A stretch of 64,000 nucleotides of DNA, taken from the NCBI GenBank assembly GCA_963989385.1, contig OZ022511.1, positions 8,060,001 to 8,124,000 on the forward strand. Reading direction: 5' to 3'. Positions 61,701 through 64,000 of the stretch are shown here, one piece after another. Under the pieces are notes generated by a model. It was not told where the DNA came from. It did no database searches and saw only the letters and a program-made list of their open reading frames with translations. Numbering within the stretch: the first letter of the stretch is position 1; the number at the start of each line of letters is the position of its first letter. The translations under genes were made by a program, and so were the position numbers. Source of the stretch: Ctena decussata. Taxonomy: Eukaryota; Mollusca; Bivalvia; Lucinida; Lucinidae.

Positions 61701-62112
61701 GGAGCATGGCATACACCGTATGCCATGCTTCTCTCGAATTATAAGTGAGATGATGCCACAGATCGGTTACCATAGCAACTATGGAACTACCAATTGTTGT
61801 GCTTAGTACCTTGGCAGATTAACGTCACTTTGGCATCAATATGGCTTAGTTGCATGCAGTGCATGCCATGCTCCGCCAAGTTTTAATGCCATTACAAACT
61901 GAAATTCTTTCAACAGAAACTTCAGTTTTCTCAAACAAAACATTATTCTCAAGTCATTTAATTTCGTGCTCAACATCAAGAAGACTCACTCTAGTTCTGC
62001 TTTCTGATCCTTAACCATTGTACCCAGCACCTCAATATTAGCACCCAGAAGGGAGAGTACAGTAGAACTGTTGGAAGCATTACCTCCCCTCCTCCAGAAG
62101 TAGTCGAGCGAC
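49793..62112 (-). CDS. KHK: Ketohexokinase (fructokinase), N-terminal exon missing
   Basis: Exons on the reverse strand: 62112-61990, 61082-60945, 58311-58239, 53905-53779, 51490-51376, 50054-49793, all GT/AG with consistent phases (838 nt). KHK phosphorylates fructose to fructose-1-phosphate with ATP in the cytosol, the first step of fructose use. Landmarks: WRRGGNASNSSTVLSLLGA in the first visible exon (substrate-side PfkB signature); PVAVIIISKETGSRTIL in the next; DFDKVDLNNYKWIHFE; VIAHNTSKERSEAIPISLE; KADYVFMSKDVA; and in the last exon IVCAWGEDGA followed by DTIGAGDTFNA, the ATP/anion-hole motif with the catalytic Asp. The stop is TGA at 49793-49795. The first exon (about 30 residues in KHK proteins) was not found up to 64000 and probably lies outside. 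Only one version of the exon that is alternative (3A/3C) in mammals was seen. Other ribokinase-family sugar kinases are less likely given the KWIHFEGR-type block. Confidence 0.93.
50055..51375. other. Last KHK intron, no element resolved
   Basis: A/T-rich. A CACCGTTTTGTTTCCTA-like segment occurs near 50325 and 50660, suggesting an old duplication. The stretch 50716-50935 resembles 37665-37770 (CTGCAAGCACAG..GGCCCTTGCCCTA-like), probably a shared dispersed repeat. Confidence 0.45.
51591..51765. mobile_element. Palindrome-centred MITE, copy 4 of 5
   Basis: Ends TTAACCCTTAGAGTGGCA and TGGTGCCTTAAAGGTTAA are near inverted repeats bounded by TTAA; the core is GTAGATCCAGATGAGGCAGC. KHK intron. Confidence 0.6.
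51780..51961. mobile_element. Foldback MITE (CAGAG type), copy 2, 6-bp TSD
   Basis: Ends CAGAGCCCTAGATAAGAGGG and CCTCTTATCTAGGGCTCTG; GTACAC directly outside both (51774-51779, 51962-51967). The centre is CCCCTCATCTGAGGATGAGGGG-like. KHK intron. Confidence 0.88.
52090..52402. mobile_element. Nested palindrome element
   Basis: Two related palindromic units (centred near 52248 and 52348), each with GGAGATAAT and ATTATCTYCT arms around GCTAAAGCTYGTGG, are enclosed by GGTATAAAATAATTATACC- and TGGTATAACTTCTATACCA-like sequences. KHK intron. Confidence 0.7.
52577..52812. mobile_element. Foldback MITE, copy 10 of 11
   Basis: Full length; the right tip has mutated to TCGAGGCTCG. KHK intron. Confidence 0.85.
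52840..53010. mobile_element. Palindrome-centred MITE, copy 5 of 5
   Basis: Shares ATATCATATTGAAAATTCAA and AAGACTAGAGGGCAAAC with 51591-51765; the core is eroded. It lies between two copies of the 235-bp family. Confidence 0.5.
53015..53251. mobile_element. Foldback MITE, copy 11 of 11
   Basis: Full length with perfect outer arms (GAGCCGCGACACGACAAAAC and its complement); one of the youngest-looking copies. KHK intron. Confidence 0.88.
53466..53728. mobile_element. Probable foldback element with CCCGGATCCA ends
   Basis: CCCCGGATCCA near the left end is inverted as TGGATCCGGG at the right end. Inside is a palindrome (TTAGAATCGCCTC..GAGGCAATTCTAA) with ATATATGTTGTGACA arms. A C-rich run lies at 53667-53702. 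It ends ~50 bp from KHK exon 53779-53905. Confidence 0.5.
54398..54580. mobile_element. Foldback MITE centred on GGCGCC
   Basis: Arms GGGTAGGCGGCAATCGA and TCGATTGCCGCCTACCC; inner arms GAAACAGCGTTTTCGATTGC and its near complement meet at TTGGCGCCAA. KHK intron. Confidence 0.85.
54893..55045 (-). mobile_element. tRNA-derived SINE head
   Basis: The reverse strand reads GAGCCCTAGTAGCTCAGTAG (acceptor and box A) then, about 45 bases on, GAGTTTGAGTCCCGCAGGAG (box B). It is intronic and no duplication was resolved. Confidence 0.6.
55046..56435. other. KHK intron, nothing recognised
   Basis: Moderately A/T-rich, with no exon, clear transposon end or domain-bearing frame. Confidence 0.5.
56449..56720 (-). 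mobile_element. tRNA-derived SINE, full length, 13-bp TSD
   Basis: Second full copy of the 39210-39482 family, in reverse. TCAAAGCTCATGT flanks both sides (56436-56448, 56721-56733). The tRNA-like head is at the high-coordinate end with the same CGT anticodon loop. KHK intron. Confidence 0.92.
56734..58238. other. KHK intron, nothing recognised
   Basis: No conserved exon was found; the frame at 56831-57019 was examined as a KHK exon and does not fit. The segment 57900-58060 shares a TTTGGACCCAAAAT/ATTTTGGGTCCAAAT word, inverted, with 54130, suggesting a dispersed repeat. Confidence 0.45.
58474..59707 (+). mobile_element. Terminal-hairpin element with ~145-bp internal repeats
   Basis: Left end GGCTCACAAGATGAGC. 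Right end CAGGTGAGCTACAGGACCAT, with the GGACC/GGTCC hairpin followed by TCTTGTTA. Tandem units are marked by AACCTTGTGTACACTC-like words near 58852, 58999, 59292, 59435 and 59608. KHK intron. Confidence 0.75.
60291..60884. mobile_element. Foldback element with 54-bp minisatellite core
   Basis: Outer arms TATTGAAAGACTAAATAATG and CATTATTTAGTCTTTCAATA are perfect. The interior has about nine copies of a 54-bp unit (GGCACTCTTTAGTGGGGTGT onward) starting near 60318, several identical; the eighth and ninth are truncated. Each unit holds the palindrome TATGCCTTCATGG..CCATGAAGGCATA. It ends ~60 bp from the donor of KHK exon 61082-60945. Confidence 0.92.
61676..61755. repeat. Hairpin in KHK intron
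   Basis: GCATCTCACTAATTACAATT..AATTATAAGTGAGATGATGC with an inner GCATGGCATAC/GTATGCCATGC stem; probably a micro-MITE. Confidence 0.8.
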
Positions 62113-62749
62113 CTGAAAATCAACAGAGAATATTCCCCCATACCGTAAAATCCCATAAAAAGAAACAAAAATGTTGTATGATGTGGTTAAACCATTTGCC
62201 AGCTGGAAGCAAATCTATCCAAAAGTATGATATCGATGTCCTGTGAACAAGCCCCTTAAGAAAGCCTGTGAGTAATATGAAATTGATTGCAACAAAACTC
62301 CTGTTTGAGTCGTACCCACCATTAGGTATCGTCCAAAAGTGAGGTCACGATTACCTACAAATACAATGAAATCAACTGTGAAAGTTATTCTGAAGCATTA
62401 TAAAGGCCACCAAATAGAGTTCGAGATAAAACAGTGGGCAATGAAAAGCAGGACGTTCCAGTATCAAAAAGACATGCACATGTACTAAACCAGTGTCCTA
62501 AGATTGATTCATACAGCGTCTCAGGTAACAGGCAAAACTGACACAATTAATATGAAGTCGGCAAGAAAGGGTATACTATTCGCTACGCTAACGGCAGTCA
62601 AGATACATTTTTAAAGAATATCACTGACAAAAATATTAATCTCAGTTTAAGAGTGTATGTTTTTTTATCGTAAGCAAATTTACGGAGGAAAATGCACCTA
62701 GATCCGACTGCTTATGTCAGTCTTCTATGGAGCTACCTGATCAGGGTTC
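62113..62749. other. KHK intron 1 proximal part, no exon 1 found
   Basis: Searched on the reverse strand for the KHK N-terminus (a Gly-Leu-x-x-Leu-Asp and Tyr-Pro-x-Glu-Asp pattern); not seen. Confidence 0.5.
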
Positions 62750-62962
62750 GAGGTTATAAAACCTAAGAGTAACCTCAAACTCAAAATAAAGCACACTGAT
62801 TGGCTGCTTTCGAGCATATCAAAATAAAGCACATTGATTGGCTGCTTCCGAGCATATGCTCGGAAGCAGCCAATCAACGTGCTTTATTTTGAGTATGCTC
62901 GGAAGCAGCCAATCAGTGTGCTTTATTTTGAGTTTGAGAATGTACTCGAGTTTTATAACCTC
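62750..62962. mobile_element. Foldback MITE (GAGGTTATAAAAC type), copy 2
   Basis: Same ends as 48533-48714. The inner CAAAATAAAGCACA block is present in extra copies on both arms, so one arm pair has been duplicated internally around GAGCATATGCTC. Confidence 0.85.
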
Positions 62963-63215
62963 TGGACCAGATCTGCACTCACCGGTCTTTACTAATTTTA
63001 ACGCTAAATCTTTCCAATACTATGGACTATTATGATACAGTTAACCTCCTTCGAGCGTCATTACCTCATATGTCAATGTATATGACCCGAGAGGAATAGA
63101 CGTTTTGTTCTTGAAAATAAAGCGGACAGACAAAATTGACAGACAAAATTGACTTTTGGCGCTTAAAGTGTCAGAAAAACCTAGAAAACCCCTGCAAAAA
63201 TTTTAACAACAACAA

Positions 63216-64000
63216 AACAAGAGGCCCAAATGGGCCTGATATCGCTCACCTGGCTATTGTGAAACGCCGGGGACCATTCGGAAACAAAATAGGTCCAATT
63301 CCACTGAGATTTTCTCATTTTCACAGTTTGCTACTTTTAGTAACTGAGGCCAACTTGCCTGGTCTTTATATATTTACTTTTAAAAAACCTCAATGCAAGA
63401 ATCATTTTGCCACAGATTTCATCAAAATCCATTCAAAGGTTACTGAGATATTGTCAGTTTCATGTTTTGTGCTATTTTTTGTAACGGCAGATGGCGGCCA
63501 TCCAAAAAATCCTAAAGCTTTCATGCAAGAACCATTTTGACACAAAATTGGTCCAGTTCCATTGTAATTTTCTAATTTTCATATTTTGCTATTCTAAGTA
63601 ACAGAGGCCAACATGACGGGTCTATATTTGTTAATTTTTGAAGCACCTCAAAGCAAGAATATTTTTGCCACAAATTTTGTCTAAATCCATTCAGCGGTTA
63701 CTAAGATATTGTCATTTTTATGTTTTGTCCTATTTTAGTAACGGCAGATGGCGGGCATCTTGGAATGTCAAAATGCAAAATATCGAAAAAACTTAATGAA
63801 TGGACCATTCTGACACAAAATTAGTCCAATTCCATTGAGATTTTCTAATTTTCACATTTTTTCTATTTTAAGCAACAGAGGCCAATATGACTGATCGGTA
63901 GTTAGCTATTTTTGAAACATCTCAATACAAGAATCATTTTGACACAAATTTCGTCAAAATCCATTCAACGGTTACTGAGATATTGTCATTTTCATGTTTT
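63216..64000 (-). mobile_element. Terminal-hairpin element, truncated by window edge
   Basis: Starts AACAAGAGGCCCAAATGGGC then CTGATATCGCTCACCTGG: the reverse complement of the conserved 3' end (hairpin plus TCTTGTT) of the elements at 8171, 23884 and 58474. The core has ~267-bp units marked by GGTCCAATTCCA-type words near 63290, 63550 and 63822. It runs off the right edge. The 63136-63540 open frame across it is an artefact. Confidence 0.78.

Noticed and set aside
61194..61712. Reverse-strand ORF of 172 residues in a KHK intron
   Set aside because: No recognisable domain, its start lies in a hairpin repeat, and it does not fit KHK phases or sequence. Considered as KHK exon 1 or an alternative exon 3 and dismissed.
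63136..63540. 134-residue + strand ORF
   Set aside because: It runs through the reversed terminal-hairpin element and its tandem units; no domain.

Overview
This is a repeat-rich animal nuclear window carrying two spliced genes in convergent orientation. Three things point to a bivalve mollusc, probably a heterodont clam: the very dense short foldback transposons, the tRNA-derived SINEs and the terminal-hairpin elements with tandem-repeat cores. The species is an inference; nothing in the sequence names it.

Genes. (1) An RNF10-type RING E3 ubiquitin ligase runs on the + strand from 14354 to 45396. I assembled 16 coding exons with GT/AG borders and matching phases; they total 2589 nt (862 codons plus stop). 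(2) Ketohexokinase (KHK, fructokinase, PfkB fold) lies on the - strand from 62112 down to 49793. Six exons with matching phases cover everything except roughly the first 30 residues, whose exon is probably beyond the right edge. (3) A small MYND zinc-finger ORF (10311-10931, -) has a related upstream reading frame and lies just 3' of a broken LINE. It may be a disrupted gene or a mobile-element-associated ORF.

Layout. 0-14 kb is a graveyard of non-LTR retrotransposon pieces: a 3' end near 1.3 kb, C-terminal zinc modules at 2.6-3.2 and 5.6-6.4 kb, a reverse transcriptase at 6.4-7.9 kb, and an endonuclease-RT copy at 11.2-13.9 kb. Tandem repeats and one terminal-hairpin element (8.17-9.31 kb) also lie here. 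RNF10 exon 1 (14.35 kb) is separated from exon 2 (27.6 kb) by a 13 kb intron filled with nested DNA transposons, several with readable target-site duplications (TSDs). 27.6-45.4 kb holds exons 2-16, with one family of ~235-bp foldback elements repeatedly inserted in the introns. 45.4-49.8 kb is intergenic and repeat-derived. 49.8-64 kb is KHK, again with foldback elements, a SINE, a 54-bp minisatellite and two more terminal-hairpin elements.

RNF10 and KHK have no known pathway link; they are simply neighbours. The most interesting material is the mobile-element structure: a set of CAGGG-ended elements with 6-bp TSDs, a long-TIR element with a 9-bp TSD interrupted by one of them, and local duplications that affect RNF10 itself (a triplicated splice acceptor and a 15-residue in-frame repeat).
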